This document shows, piece by piece, positions 1 through 7,240 of a DNA stretch of 13,440 bases. Origin of the DNA: Chloroflexota bacterium (GTDB lineage Bacteria > Chloroflexota > Anaerolineae > Anaerolineales > Anaerolineaceae). Made by a program: the position numbers and the translations under genes. The notes beneath the pieces were generated by a model. It made no database searches and was not told the DNA's origin. It saw only the letters and a list, made by a program, of their open reading frames with translations. Where the stretch lies: positions 1-13,440 of the forward strand of contig JAEXTI010000519.1 of NCBI GenBank assembly GCA_023406965.1, given 5' to 3'. Within the stretch, counting starts at the first letter, position 1; the number at the start of each line of letters is the position of its first letter.

Positions 1-1
1 G

Positions 2-562
2 TACGAGGGCGGCATGATCAGTTCGCACGGCGGCAACCTCAGCATCCGCCTGGGCGACCGGGTCATCATCAAACACCGCGGCGCGCAGTTGGGTCGCCTG
101 AAAATGCACGACCTCATCGAAACCGGCCTGGAGAAAAACGACAGCGGCGTGGCCCTGGCCTCCACCGAGCTGGTCGTCCACCGCGCCATTTACATGAACA
201 CCCCCGCCCTGGCTGTTGTCCACTGCCACCCCCGCACCGCCATCGCCTTCTCCCTCTCCCGCGACGAACTGGTGCCCATCGACAACGAGGCCTCCTACCT
301 GCTCAAAAAGATCCCCGTGGTCACCGAAGAGTTCGCCTCCGGCTCGCCCGAAATGGCCCGCAAGGTTGCCGAGGCCCTGGCCCAGTATAAGATCATCATG
401 CTGCGCGGTCACGGCAGCTTTGCCATCGGCCAAACCCTCGACGAAGCCTTCCACTGGTCTTCCACCCTCGAAGAATCCTGCCAGATCGAGTTAGCCGCCA
501 AGATCATCAACGAGCCCTTCATCGAATACCGTGGCATGACCAAAGACTACTCCAAGTGGTGA
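2..562 (+). CDS. Class II aldolase/adducin-family protein, 5'-truncated by the window edge
   Basis: This is the C-terminal part of a zinc-dependent class II aldolase fold, the family of L-fuculose-1-phosphate and L-rhamnulose-1-phosphate aldolases, ribulose-phosphate 4-epimerases and methylthioribulose-phosphate dehydratases. The frame is open to the left edge (YEGG precedes the first ATG at 14). Because the family glycine/asparagine motif SHGGNLSIR starts at once, the true start lies upstream. Counting from the ATG at 14, the catalytic-type Glu is in STELVVH (E52), the zinc ligands are HCH (H70, H72), and the third His is in RGHGSFAIG (H133). All the expected metal ligands are present, so the enzyme is probably active on a phosphorylated ketose or a related carbonyl compound; the exact substrate cannot be read. 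The gene is strongly GC-rich, unlike the DNA that follows. No neighbouring sugar gene is visible in the window to narrow the pathway. Confidence 0.85.
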   Translation, partial: YEGGMISSHGGNLSIRLGDRVIIKHRGAQLGRLKMHDLIETGLEKNDSGVALASTELVVHRAIYMNTPALAVVHCHPRTAIAFSLSRDELVPIDNEASYLLKKIPVVTEEFASGSPEMARKVAEALAQYKIIMLRGHGSFAIGQTLDEAFHWSSTLEESCQIELAAKIINEPFIEYRGMTKDYSKW

Positions 563-653
563 CCGTGAAACCCCCAAACAATACAAAATATCCTTAAGGT
601 CATACAAATCTTATTGACTTTAATAGATCAGGAGGGGGTTGAACTCATCACGA

Positions 654-815
654 ATGCGCCAGAAAAGGCATTGCGACAAGGAGTTTTCTGATGACAACAC
701 ATTTACGGCACCCAATGTAAAACAGAAACTTAATTTGTTGGCGGACATTAACAGTAGTAATGACCTTGCGCCACCAGAAGCGAAATATAATAGATTGCCT
801 GGCAACCGTTTATAA
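654..815 (+). pseudogene. Possible HigB/RelE-type toxin remnant (53 codons)
   Basis: A short frame from ATG 654 to TAA 813-815 encodes 53 residues. Its second half (NVKQKLNLLADINSSNDL, then PPEAKYNRLPGNR) resembles the middle of HigB/RelE-superfamily mRNA interferases. Those proteins commonly show a KL..L..A....DL..PP..NRLE.L.GNR pattern with the same PP-to-GNR spacing, followed by a GxxSIRINxQWRICF strand. Here the frame stops exactly before that C-terminal strand, and the N-terminal strand is not recognisable. The piece would lack the residues needed for RNA cleavage, so it is treated as decayed. No antitoxin (HigA-like helix-turn-helix) follows. The match is from memory of family patterns over about 35 residues, so a chance resemblance in a short AT-rich frame is possible. 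Confidence 0.3.
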
Positions 816-849
816 CTCAGCTTTGATAGGTTGTACTGCGGCATCCTTT

Positions 850-878
850 TTGCCAACAGGGCAGCTATAGATTTAAAT
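850..878 (+). promoter_or_regulatory. Candidate promoter for the HEAT-repeat gene
   Basis: TTGCCA at 850-855 and TTAAAT at 873-878 are separated by 17 bases and lie 22 bases before the start codon at 901. The region is AT-rich, so such boxes can occur by chance. This is the best sigma70-like pair in the 338-base gap. Confidence 0.3.
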
Positions 879-900
879 TGAATTTAGATCGGAATGAAAA

Positions 901-1440
901 ATGGGTGATATTTATAACAACGAACCATTTCCACTAGAATTCCAAATCCTCCTAGACGACCTCCATAGCGGGTATGTTGAAAAATTCGAATTGGCGGTGA
1001 AAAACCTGCGTAATCTGAGCGATGTAAACAAACAAAGAGCCACCGCAACTATAAAGACCGAACTATTGCACCCAGATCCGTCGCGCAGATGTGATGCGAT
1101 AGAGTTGCTTCTCTTGATCGATCCCCAGAAAAATCTAGAATTGGTTACCCCACTCTTGGATGATCCACTAAGTTTTGTCCGTTTATGTGTTTGCACCGAA
1201 TTTGAGTTTAATGAAATGTATCAGATAGAGCTTTTAAACCCTATGATAAAACTACTTTTAGAAGACTCTGATCCTGATGTCCGATACAACGCTGCTTTTA
1301 TATTGGGACGTATAGGTGATGACCGGGCTTTGCCCGCGTTAGAATGGGCTGTCCAATACGATAAAGGGCAAGATTATGAGGAAGACTTGGTTAGTGCCAG
1401 AGCGAATTGGGCAATTCAAGAAATCCTTTCTATTAAATGA
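901..1440 (+). CDS. HEAT-repeat (PBS-lyase-type repeat) protein of unknown partner
   Basis: This is a 179-residue soluble all-helical protein. The clearest repeat is at residues 121-150 (EDSDPDVRYNAAFILGRIGD, then DRALPALEWAV), which fits the bacterial PBS-lyase HEAT-like repeat: D.DP.VR..A...LG.I.D..A.P.L. Earlier, more divergent copies are at about 54-87 (HPDPSRRCDAIELLLLID) and 87-120 (DDPLSFVRLCVC). A last helix, with SARANWAIQEI, closes the solenoid. There is no signal peptide or membrane segment, so the protein should act in the cytoplasm as a binding scaffold. Such small HEAT proteins are found as immunity proteins, lyase-like chaperones or orphans, and nothing here decides between these. 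The start is ATG 901 with a weak GGAATG four bases upstream. The gene is AT-rich, unlike the flanks, and sits in the putative island between the toxin remnant and a membrane protein. No catalytic motif is visible. Confidence 0.8.
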   Translation: MGDIYNNEPFPLEFQILLDDLHSGYVEKFELAVKNLRNLSDVNKQRATATIKTELLHPDPSRRCDAIELLLLIDPQKNLELVTPLLDDPLSFVRLCVCTEFEFNEMYQIELLNPMIKLLLEDSDPDVRYNAAFILGRIGDDRALPALEWAVQYDKGQDYEEDLVSARANWAIQEILSIK

Positions 1441-1562
1441 CTCGATTACCGCAGAAACGTAATATGTTGGATTATTGAATAGACGCACGCCAAGCAACCA
1501 CCTTGGGTATCACACTCCCATATCTATTGCCTTTAGGCTAAACCGACTGAAAGGCCACTAAA

Positions 1563-2330
1563 ATGCTGGTTTTTTTTGTAATTATCTTACTTATAGTTAT
1601 CCCTCTGCAAGTCGTTTATGCGATTAAATTTTATAAGGTGGTGATATATTTATTCGAACGTGGCAAGGAGAAAAAGATGCTCTACATGATAGGATTTGCT
1701 ATCCTATCGATGATGTTTCTGTCAATCCTATACTCATATCTGGTGGGATATACCTACTTTTTTATAATTTTCTTTTTTGTTTCAACATTTCTCGCAATCG
1801 TGTTCTGGTTTTTTCTCATTTTTGGAAATAGAGCGAGGGATGCAATATTTTTCAGCCGGAAAAATCATTCTACCCGGGCCTTGATCTTATATTTACTCAT
1901 CGCTTGCCTAGTTTTTCCAAGCTCGTATATCTTACCCTATTATGGCAGCCGATTATACAACTCCGGCTGCGATGCAATTCATCGGGAGAGTGGTAATCAG
2001 ATAAGCTCTGCAATTCAACATTATCGAGGTGAGAATGGTAGATATCCAGAAGAATTGGATGAATTAGTTCCTGAATATTTATCACATATTCCTGTCGCTG
2101 TATGTTTTCCCCCTATCCGATTTTTAGGCATTAAACCACAAAGGTATGATTTCCTCACAAGTAATCACGATTACAAAATTGTCTCGTGTTCTCAAAAAAA
2201 CTTTCTGGTTGTTGAAGATATGAATCATTCATATCCTCAGGTGATGAATCTCGAAACTGGAATATGGTCTTACCTCATATTTGACACGCTGGATAATAGT
2301 GTTAATTATATGCTTTGTGGCTCACAATAA
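1563..2330 (+). CDS. Polytopic membrane protein with pilin/GspG-like extracytoplasmic segment
   Basis: This 255-residue protein is not recognised as a named family. The first half is very hydrophobic: a helix at about 1-22, two more between about 38 and 88, and another at about 104-126 before YGSRLYNSGCD. The rest (about 127-255) is polar and probably extracytoplasmic. It contains ISSAIQHYRGENGRYPEELD and ELVPEYLSHIPV (about 147-180). This matches the Y..ENGRYP..L.EL.P.YL..IP pattern of type II secretion pseudopilins (GspG) and related prepilin-like proteins, but without the N-terminal prepilin cleavage site. A later Y.F....HDYKIVSC segment also looks like the end of that fold. The start is ATG 1563 with GAAAGG about nine bases upstream. 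Codon use is AT-rich, like the HEAT gene 122 bases upstream. The function is unknown; sensing or anchoring at the cell surface is only a guess. Confidence 0.75.
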   Translation: MLVFFVIILLIVIPLQVVYAIKFYKVVIYLFERGKEKKMLYMIGFAILSMMFLSILYSYLVGYTYFFIIFFFVSTFLAIVFWFFLIFGNRARDAIFFSRKNHSTRALILYLLIACLVFPSSYILPYYGSRLYNSGCDAIHRESGNQISSAIQHYRGENGRYPEELDELVPEYLSHIPVAVCFPPIRFLGIKPQRYDFLTSNHDYKIVSCSQKNFLVVEDMNHSYPQVMNLETGIWSYLIFDTLDNSVNYMLCGSQ

Positions 2331-2338
2331 CTTTTTTT
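2315..2338 (+). terminator. Weak intrinsic terminator candidate after the membrane protein gene
   Basis: TTGTG (2315-2319) and CACAA (2323-2327) can form a five-base stem with a three-base loop, overlapping the stop codon. Four bases later comes a run of seven T (2332-2338). The stem is short and AU-rich, so termination would be inefficient. Confidence 0.25.
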
Positions 2339-2412
2339 GAGAAAGTAACTCCAGTGCGACTTAATCTAATACTGCAGATTGGCCTAACTGAACACACACC
2401 TTTTTTCCCTAC

Positions 2413-2441
2413 TTGACTCCACTTCTACTTAATGCTAATAT
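2413..2441 (+). promoter_or_regulatory. Promoter of the padR-type operon
   Basis: TTGACT at 2413-2418 and TAATAT at 2436-2441 are separated by exactly 17 bases, a near-consensus housekeeping promoter. Initiation would fall near 2448, giving a leader of about 26 bases before the start at 2474. The -10 box overlaps the left arm of the palindrome at 2439-2472, which suits repression by the encoded PadR protein. Confidence 0.6.
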
Positions 2442-2472
2442 ATCGTTAACCTATATATAGAGAAACGATATA
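2439..2472. promoter_or_regulatory. 34-bp compound palindrome, probable PadR operator
   Basis: The outer arms TATATCGTT (2439-2447) and AACGATATA (2464-2472) are perfect inverted repeats. The central CTATATATAG (2451-2460) is itself a perfect palindrome on the same axis (between 2455 and 2456). Only the three pairs between arm and core are mismatched. PadR proteins are dimers that bind AT-rich palindromes over their own promoters. This site covers the -10 end and the transcription start, and ends one base before the start codon. Confidence 0.6.
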
Positions 2473-2473
2473 A

Positions 2474-2827
2474 ATGAACTCCTCCCCCGCCCAACACCTG
2501 CCCCTTACCGAAACCACCTTCTTCATCCTGCTCAGCCTGGCCCAACAGCCGCGCCACGGCTACGCCATCATGAAAGATGTCTACGACCTCAGCCGTGAGC
2601 GGATCAACCTCACCGCTGGCACCCTCTACGGCGCCTTAAAGCGCCTGCTGGAACAGGAATGGATCGAGCGCTTCGATGACCTCGAGCAGCCCGCCGACGC
2701 GCCCGGCCTGCCCCGCAAGGCTTACCGCCTGACCGACCTAGGCCGCAGCATCCTATCCGCCGAAATCGACCGGCTGAATTCGATCTTGCAAGTAGCTCGT
2801 TTGAACTGGAGCGAATACCACGCATGA
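2474..2827 (+). CDS. PadR-family transcriptional regulator
   Basis: This is a 117-residue winged-helix DNA-binding protein of the short (PadR-s2-like) class. The PadR signature runs from LTETTFFILLSLAQQPRHGY (11-30) through AIMKDVYDLS and INLTAGTLYGALKRLLEQEW (44-63) to the wing RKAYRLTDLGRSIL (81-94). A terminal helix (about 95-113) should form the dimer interface. The LTAGTLYGALKRL recognition helix is intact. There is no good Shine-Dalgarno sequence before ATG 2474; the upstream bases are taken up by the palindrome. The stop overlaps the start of the next gene by four bases (ATGA), so the two are translationally coupled. Family members of this type usually repress a neighbouring membrane or transport gene together with themselves. 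The ligand is unknown. Confidence 0.9.
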   Translation: MNSSPAQHLPLTETTFFILLSLAQQPRHGYAIMKDVYDLSRERINLTAGTLYGALKRLLEQEWIERFDDLEQPADAPGLPRKAYRLTDLGRSILSAEIDRLNSILQVARLNWSEYHA

Positions 2828-3459
2828 ACCGCCGCGGCAGCCTGAGCAAGTTCATCTACGCCGGGCTGATTCACCTCTACCCGGCGGAGTACTACCGCCT
2901 GTTCGGAGACGAACTACAGCAGGTGTTCCATGCCAAGCTGGCCAACCCTCGGCAGTTCGGGCACGAGTCAGTAACCGGCATTTGGATCAACGAATTATTC
3001 GAACTGCCGGTCAACGTGTTAACCGAATATATCGTTTTGGCAAATCCACAAATGAAAGGAGATTTAGCCATGTCAGCCAATCAACGTTCGCGGATGTTCG
3101 CCTTAAGCGTCCTCTTTCCCCTCATGATGGCGATCGTCCTATCGCTTGTCAACCCCCGCTTCGTGGGGATTCTGTTCACCACCGGCCTGGGCTGGTTGAT
3201 TGTGGGCAGTTTCGTGCTGCTACTCGGGTTAAATGCGTGGCTGGTATTGAAACGCAATCTCTGGCGCCCAGGGCTGCTCCTTCTAACGACCCTGGCGGCC
3301 ATCCTGCTGCTCTTGTTCGGCCCGGCTCTCGTCCGCCTTGGTCAGGCTTTCCCCACCGCCTTCACCGGTGCGGCAACCATCCCCATCATCGTCTTGATCC
3401 TCATCGACCTGGTCTTTGCCGCCGTCGCCCTCTTCCCCCCTCGTCCCTCAAGATCCTAA
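2824..3459 (+). CDS. PadR-coupled membrane protein with permease-prefix-like N-terminus
   Basis: This 211-residue protein overlaps the PadR gene by four bases. The cytoplasmic N-terminus (about 1-85) contains AGLIHLYPAEYYRLFGDELQ and QVFHAKLA (13-40). This resembles the LYP..YR..FG.EM...F stretch found in proteins encoded next to PadR regulators and at the front of some ABC permeases. Four hydrophobic helices follow at about 91-109, 115-140, 148-171 and 182-204, ending in a short basic tail. No transport or catalytic motif is present. It is probably the membrane target or effector controlled by the upstream regulator, perhaps responding to envelope stress or an amphipathic compound; this is inference from gene order. 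The ATG at 2824 is fixed by the overlap. It is convergent with the AttH-like gene, with a hairpin between them. Confidence 0.75.
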   Translation: MNRRGSLSKFIYAGLIHLYPAEYYRLFGDELQQVFHAKLANPRQFGHESVTGIWINELFELPVNVLTEYIVLANPQMKGDLAMSANQRSRMFALSVLFPLMMAIVLSLVNPRFVGILFTTGLGWLIVGSFVLLLGLNAWLVLKRNLWRPGLLLLTTLAAILLLLFGPALVRLGQAFPTAFTGAATIPIIVLILIDLVFAAVALFPPRPSRS

Positions 3460-3483
3460 AACCCCATCCTAAGACTACTTGGA

Positions 3484-3519
3484 AAGACCCTAAGGGTTTT
3501 CCGAAACCCTTAGGGTCTT
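3484..3519. terminator. Bidirectional hairpin between convergent genes
   Basis: AAGACCCTAAGGGTTT (3484-3499) pairs perfectly over 16 bases with AAACCCTTAGGGTCTT (3504-3519), with the tetraloop TCCG. It lies 24 bases after one stop codon and 9 bases before the end of the opposing gene. There is no long T run on either side, but its position between convergent genes supports termination or 3'-end protection in both directions. Confidence 0.7.
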
Positions 3520-3528
3520 CTGAATCCA

Positions 3529-4692
3529 TCAAAACCGCTCTTCCATGCTCTGCCCATAGCCGGTCAACTCACCATACCCAAACCCACTCACCGCAGCCTG
3601 CCCCCATCTCCCATCCACCACTACAGCCCCCTCCCAATAGATAAAGCTCCCCCGCCATTCCTGGTCGGGCATCAGTGGCCTGACCGTTAATTCCAGGTCC
3701 TCGCCCGGCACGCGGATCACCCATCCCGCCGGGTACACAGCCCCGCTGCGCGGGCTTTGCCATTGCTCCGTGGCCTCGATACTGAAATCCTCAGCCGACA
3801 GCACTCGCGTGTCGCCGTCCTCAAAAATCAGTGTGCCCTTCGAGTACGGGTCAATACTCCCATCCGCTCTGCGCAAGGTATACACCATCATCTCGCGGTC
3901 ATTGTCCAATTGGATCGAGAACCAATCCCAACCCACTTGCCCCGCGCTCAACGCACTGGTGCTAAACTCATGGTCCATCCAGCTCCACCCGCGCACCGCC
4001 ACATCCTCGCCATTCACGCGGATCGTGCCGCCGCTTTCCAGCCGCGTCTGGCTGATGTAATACGAAGCGTTGCCCGCCTCAGGCCCCTTTTGGCTGTAAC
4101 CCGCCTCCCCTTGCAGCACCGGCCCCTTGCGGTCAACCAGTTCCAGCGCGATACTCACCCCGTCTTGCACGGCAGCCAGCCGGTAGGTATCCTCCCCGGT
4201 CTGCTCCACGCGCCAATCCTGCAGCCACACGGCGAAGCTTGGCTCGCCTTCGGCCCCCGCCAGCCCCGCCGCCCCTCGCTCAAAACGCTCCTCGGCGAAA
4301 AACTGCCTCCCATCCACGTCCGAAAGCGCAAAATGGGCCAGGTACACCTGGTCGGCGCCCCACGGTGATTCTCGCTCGCTGCGCACCTCGGGCGCACTCA
4401 ACGCCCTTCGAAAAAAAGTCAACTGGTAGCCAAAGCGCCGCCCATCCTCCGCCTGCAAGTTACCCGTGTAATACCACCACTCGGTCTGAAAATCCGGGTG
4501 CGGGCCGTGATCCTTGGGAAATTCAAACACAACCGGCCCATCCGCCCGCGCAAAGGTTCCATCCGCGGAAGGCAGCCCCTCCAGCCGCGCCTGCACGCTC
4601 CCCGCCTGCCGCGGGCGCAGCGCCAGCCCCAATCCCACTGCCGCCACAGCCAGCACCACCACCGCCCAGCCCCACCAGCGCACCTTACTCAT
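3529..4692 (-). CDS. AttH/CrtC-like lipocalin-fold protein, membrane-anchored
   Basis: This 387-residue protein belongs to the AttH / carotenoid 1,2-hydratase-like (calycin) superfamily. Known members are secreted or periplasmic and have been linked to lipid or isoprenoid handling. A basic N-terminus and hydrophobic helix (about 5-26) form a signal anchor. The first domain holds the hallmark HPDFQTEWWYYTGNL (65-79), then GYQLTFFRRAL (88-98) and VYLAHFALSD (116-125). The second holds GWSWMDHEFSTSAL (235-248), GWDWFSIQL (254-262), YWEGAV (352-357) and GYGELTGY (372-379). The core Trp/Tyr/His residues are all kept. It is the last gene of a tight minus-strand cluster, overlapping the permease by eight bases; the order ATPase-permease-AttH is that of AttEFGH loci. 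A role in receiving or moving a lipid-like substrate delivered by the transporter is inferred. Enzymatic hydratase activity is unproven. Confidence 0.88.
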   Translation of the reverse strand: MSKVRWWGWAVVVLAVAAVGLGLALRPRQAGSVQARLEGLPSADGTFARADGPVVFEFPKDHGPHPDFQTEWWYYTGNLQAEDGRRFGYQLTFFRRALSAPEVRSERESPWGADQVYLAHFALSDVDGRQFFAEERFERGAAGLAGAEGEPSFAVWLQDWRVEQTGEDTYRLAAVQDGVSIALELVDRKGPVLQGEAGYSQKGPEAGNASYYISQTRLESGGTIRVNGEDVAVRGWSWMDHEFSTSALSAGQVGWDWFSIQLDNDREMMVYTLRRADGSIDPYSKGTLIFEDGDTRVLSAEDFSIEATEQWQSPRSGAVYPAGWVIRVPGEDLELTVRPLMPDQEWRGSFIYWEGAVVVDGRWGQAAVSGFGYGELTGYGQSMEERF

Positions 4693-7240
4693 AGCGAATC
4701 GCCTCTGCCGCCGCCATGCGGCTCATGCGCAACGCTGGGTAGATTCCCGCCAGCAGCGCCGCCACCAGGGCCACCAGCACCCCCTGCGCCAGCGCCTCGA
4801 TGGAAACCGAAGCTTGCAAGGTCCACCCAAACGAGCGCCGGTTAATTACATAGATCAGGATCATCGCCAAAGCATACCCCACCGGCACCGCCAGTAATCC
4901 TGCCATCAAGCCCATCATGCCCGTCTCGACCAGCACCATCTTACGCAGTTGCCCGCCGGTCAGGCCCAGAGCCCGCAGAATGCCGATTTCGCGCTGCTTT
5001 TCCAGTTGCAACAGCAGCAGCGCGCTCAGCACGCCAATGAAGGCCACCACCGTCGCCAGCACGCGCAGCGCCACGGTGATGGCAAACGTCCGGTCGAACA
5101 CCTCCAGCACGTCGGCTCGCAAATTCTTGTTGGGCCGGATCAACATCGCTTGCCCGTTACCCAGCCCATCCTGCATGGCCCGTGTCACCGCGTCGGCATC
5201 CTGTCCTGGCTCCAGCCGCAGCCCCACCGCCGTCACAGCCTCGTCGGCCCACAACCGCCGGTAAACATCCATCCCCATCAAGATTAAGCCTTCGCTGGAT
5301 GCGTAATCATAGTACACACCGATCACGCGGAAGCTGCGCCAACCCGCGGGCGTCTCCAGTTCAATCTCCTTGCCCGGCTCCGTCATTCCCAGGCGGTAGG
5401 CCAGCGGCTCCGAGAGCAGTACTCCGCCCGCTTCCAACGCTTTCCACACCTCGTCCTTCGACCCTTCCAGGCTCACAAAAGCCCGCTCGTCTCCAATATC
5501 TGGGTTAAGCATGGCCGAAAGGTTCACCTGTCCCTGCCGGGCCATCACCGTGGTCGAGCGGGTCAAATCCACCCGTCGCACACCGGGCCACTGCTCCAAT
5601 TGCGCCAGAATACCCACATCGATCGGTGATGAGGGTGTAGTGGCAGTGAAGGTCGGCGCAGAAAGGTAGATGTCACTCTGCAGGGTCTGCTCCATCCACA
5701 GCACCACCGTGTTGCGGAACCCATCGATCATGATTCCCACTCCGATGGTCACTGCCACAGCCACCATCAAAGCCGTCACCGCAACCGAGGTGCGGCTGAG
5801 TGAATTGAGCAGGTTGCGCGGGGCCAGCCTGCCTTCCAGCCCAAACAGCCGCCGCGTGAGCGGAGCCAGCAGCCAAACCAGTGCCACCACCGCCGCCGAT
5901 GAAAGCAGCGCCGCCCCCAGTACGGTCAGCAGTGTGCCCCCAAACCCCACCACCAGGCTGGTCGATGGAATCTGGAACACCAACAGCGCCGCGCCCAGCA
6001 CCGCCAGCCCTCCCAACGCCGCCCAGCCGCTGGATTGGCGCGCTTTCGCCTCCAGCCCCGAGCGCAACAGCGCAGCCCGCGGTGGGATCGAAGCCGCTTC
6101 CAGGGCCGGCAGCGCAGCTGTGAGCACCGTTGCCACCAATCCCACCAATGCGCCCTTGATCAGGCTCTCCACCGGCACGCCCGTATCCCGCACCGTTGTG
6201 GTGAAGTACAGGTCGTTGATCGTCTGTGAAACCATGCCCACCGTGCTTCTACCCAGGACAATGCCCAGGCCAATGCCCAGCACAACCCCCAGCACGCCCA
6301 CCAGGGCCGCTTCCGCCAACACCATCGCGAAGATCTCCCGCCGGGTCACGCCCAGGCAGCGCAGCGTGCCAAACAACCCCCGCCGTTGCACCACCGAAAA
6401 GGTCATCGTGTTGTAGATCAGGAACAGCCCCACTACCAGGGCCAGCAGGCTTAACGCGCTCAAGTTCAGCCGGAAAGCCTCGGTCATACGTTCCACCGCC
6501 GAGCTGCGCGCCTCGGCCTTCACCAGCAGCGCCCCCTGCGGCAGCAAAGCCTCCAACCGCGCAGCCATTTCGGGCTGATCCGCATCCAGGATGATATCCA
6601 CCCGGCTCAGCCAACCCATCCGCCCGGTCAATTCCTGCGCCGTAGCGATATCCGCCAGCAGTACGCCTTCCAGAGCGCGCCTGGACAAATCATCCTTCGC
6701 CTCCAGCAGCCCGGCCACAAACACCGTCTTATTGCGTCCATTCACGGTGATGTCAAATTCTTGCCCGGCCTGCAACCCATACCGTTCTGCCGTCGAACGC
6801 GCCAACAGCACAGCCCCAGGGCGGGTAAGAAACACCGTCAGCTCGCTCAGCGGCGCGCCGTTTTGATCACCCAGAAAGTCGCGGAAAGGCGCGTCGGCAA
6901 ACGGATCGATGCCCAGCAACTGCATCGGCACGTCCCCCAGCGCCGCCGAGGAAACATACTCGCTCAGTACGGGCGCGGCCGGTTCGCTCCACCCACCCCG
7001 CTTTAGGCTCACGTATACCTGCTCGTCCAGCCCCTGCGGCCCGCCGGTGATTTGATGGGTTGCCTTCCCGGTCAGCGCTTCGGTGCTCAGTTCAAAGGCC
7101 CGCCCCGCGCTGGCATTCGCCAAATCGATGGCCACCACCACCGCCACGCCCAACGCGATTCCCAAAACCATCAAAGCGCTCTGCCAGGCGTGCCGGGAGA
7201 GGTAGCGCCACCCCACCCGCAGCAGCACGCGCAGCTTCAT
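4685..7240 (-). CDS. Two-module FtsX-type ABC permease (AttF-AttG-like)
   Basis: This 851-residue permease has the MacB/LolC-like architecture in duplicate. Helix 1 (about 20-40) leads into an extracytoplasmic domain (about 45-255). The first FtsX core spans about 259-395 and contains [20 protein letters not shown] (276-295) and LGVTRREIF. There is a linker with two helices (about 408-460), a further helix (about 483-505), a second extracytoplasmic domain (about 520-710), and a second FtsX core at about 715-845 with [20 protein letters not shown] (746-765) and the ending [16 protein letters not shown]. The repeated R..G..R.LG motifs are the coupling segments that contact the ATPase. Proteins of this class do not import solutes; they extract or move lipids or lipoproteins, or drive envelope enzymes. 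Its first codon overlaps the ATPase stop (ATGA), and its end overlaps the AttH-like gene. In some loci the two halves are separate genes. Confidence 0.9.
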   Translation of the reverse strand: MKLRVLLRVGWRYLSRHAWQSALMVLGIALGVAVVVAIDLANASAGRAFELSTEALTGKATHQITGGPQGLDEQVYVSLKRGGWSEPAAPVLSEYVSSAALGDVPMQLLGIDPFADAPFRDFLGDQNGAPLSELTVFLTRPGAVLLARSTAERYGLQAGQEFDITVNGRNKTVFVAGLLEAKDDLSRRALEGVLLADIATAQELTGRMGWLSRVDIILDADQPEMAARLEALLPQGALLVKAEARSSAVERMTEAFRLNLSALSLLALVVGLFLIYNTMTFSVVQRRGLFGTLRCLGVTRREIFAMVLAEAALVGVLGVVLGIGLGIVLGRSTVGMVSQTINDLYFTTTVRDTGVPVESLIKGALVGLVATVLTAALPALEAASIPPRAALLRSGLEAKARQSSGWAALGGLAVLGAALLVFQIPSTSLVVGFGGTLLTVLGAALLSSAAVVALVWLLAPLTRRLFGLEGRLAPRNLLNSLSRTSVAVTALMVAVAVTIGVGIMIDGFRNTVVLWMEQTLQSDIYLSAPTFTATTPSSPIDVGILAQLEQWPGVRRVDLTRSTTVMARQGQVNLSAMLNPDIGDERAFVSLEGSKDEVWKALEAGGVLLSEPLAYRLGMTEPGKEIELETPAGWRSFRVIGVYYDYASSEGLILMGMDVYRRLWADEAVTAVGLRLEPGQDADAVTRAMQDGLGNGQAMLIRPNKNLRADVLEVFDRTFAITVALRVLATVVAFIGVLSALLLLQLEKQREIGILRALGLTGGQLRKMVLVETGMMGLMAGLLAVPVGYALAMILIYVINRRSFGWTLQASVSIEALAQGVLVALVAALLAGIYPALRMSRMAAAEAIRYE

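Noticed and set aside
620..856. Minus-strand 78-codon frame in the gap before the HEAT gene
   Set aside because: No recognisable domain and no clear ribosome site; the opposite strand gives a better family-like match. AT-rich gaps yield such frames by chance.
1490..1506. CCAAG/CTTGG inverted repeat between the HEAT and membrane protein genes
   Set aside because: Five-base stem without a T run; expected by chance in a gap of this size.
2982..3644. 220-codon plus-strand frame across the PadR-partner gene end
   Set aside because: Out-of-frame Pro/Arg/His-rich shadow of the membrane protein gene, running through the hairpin into the opposing gene.
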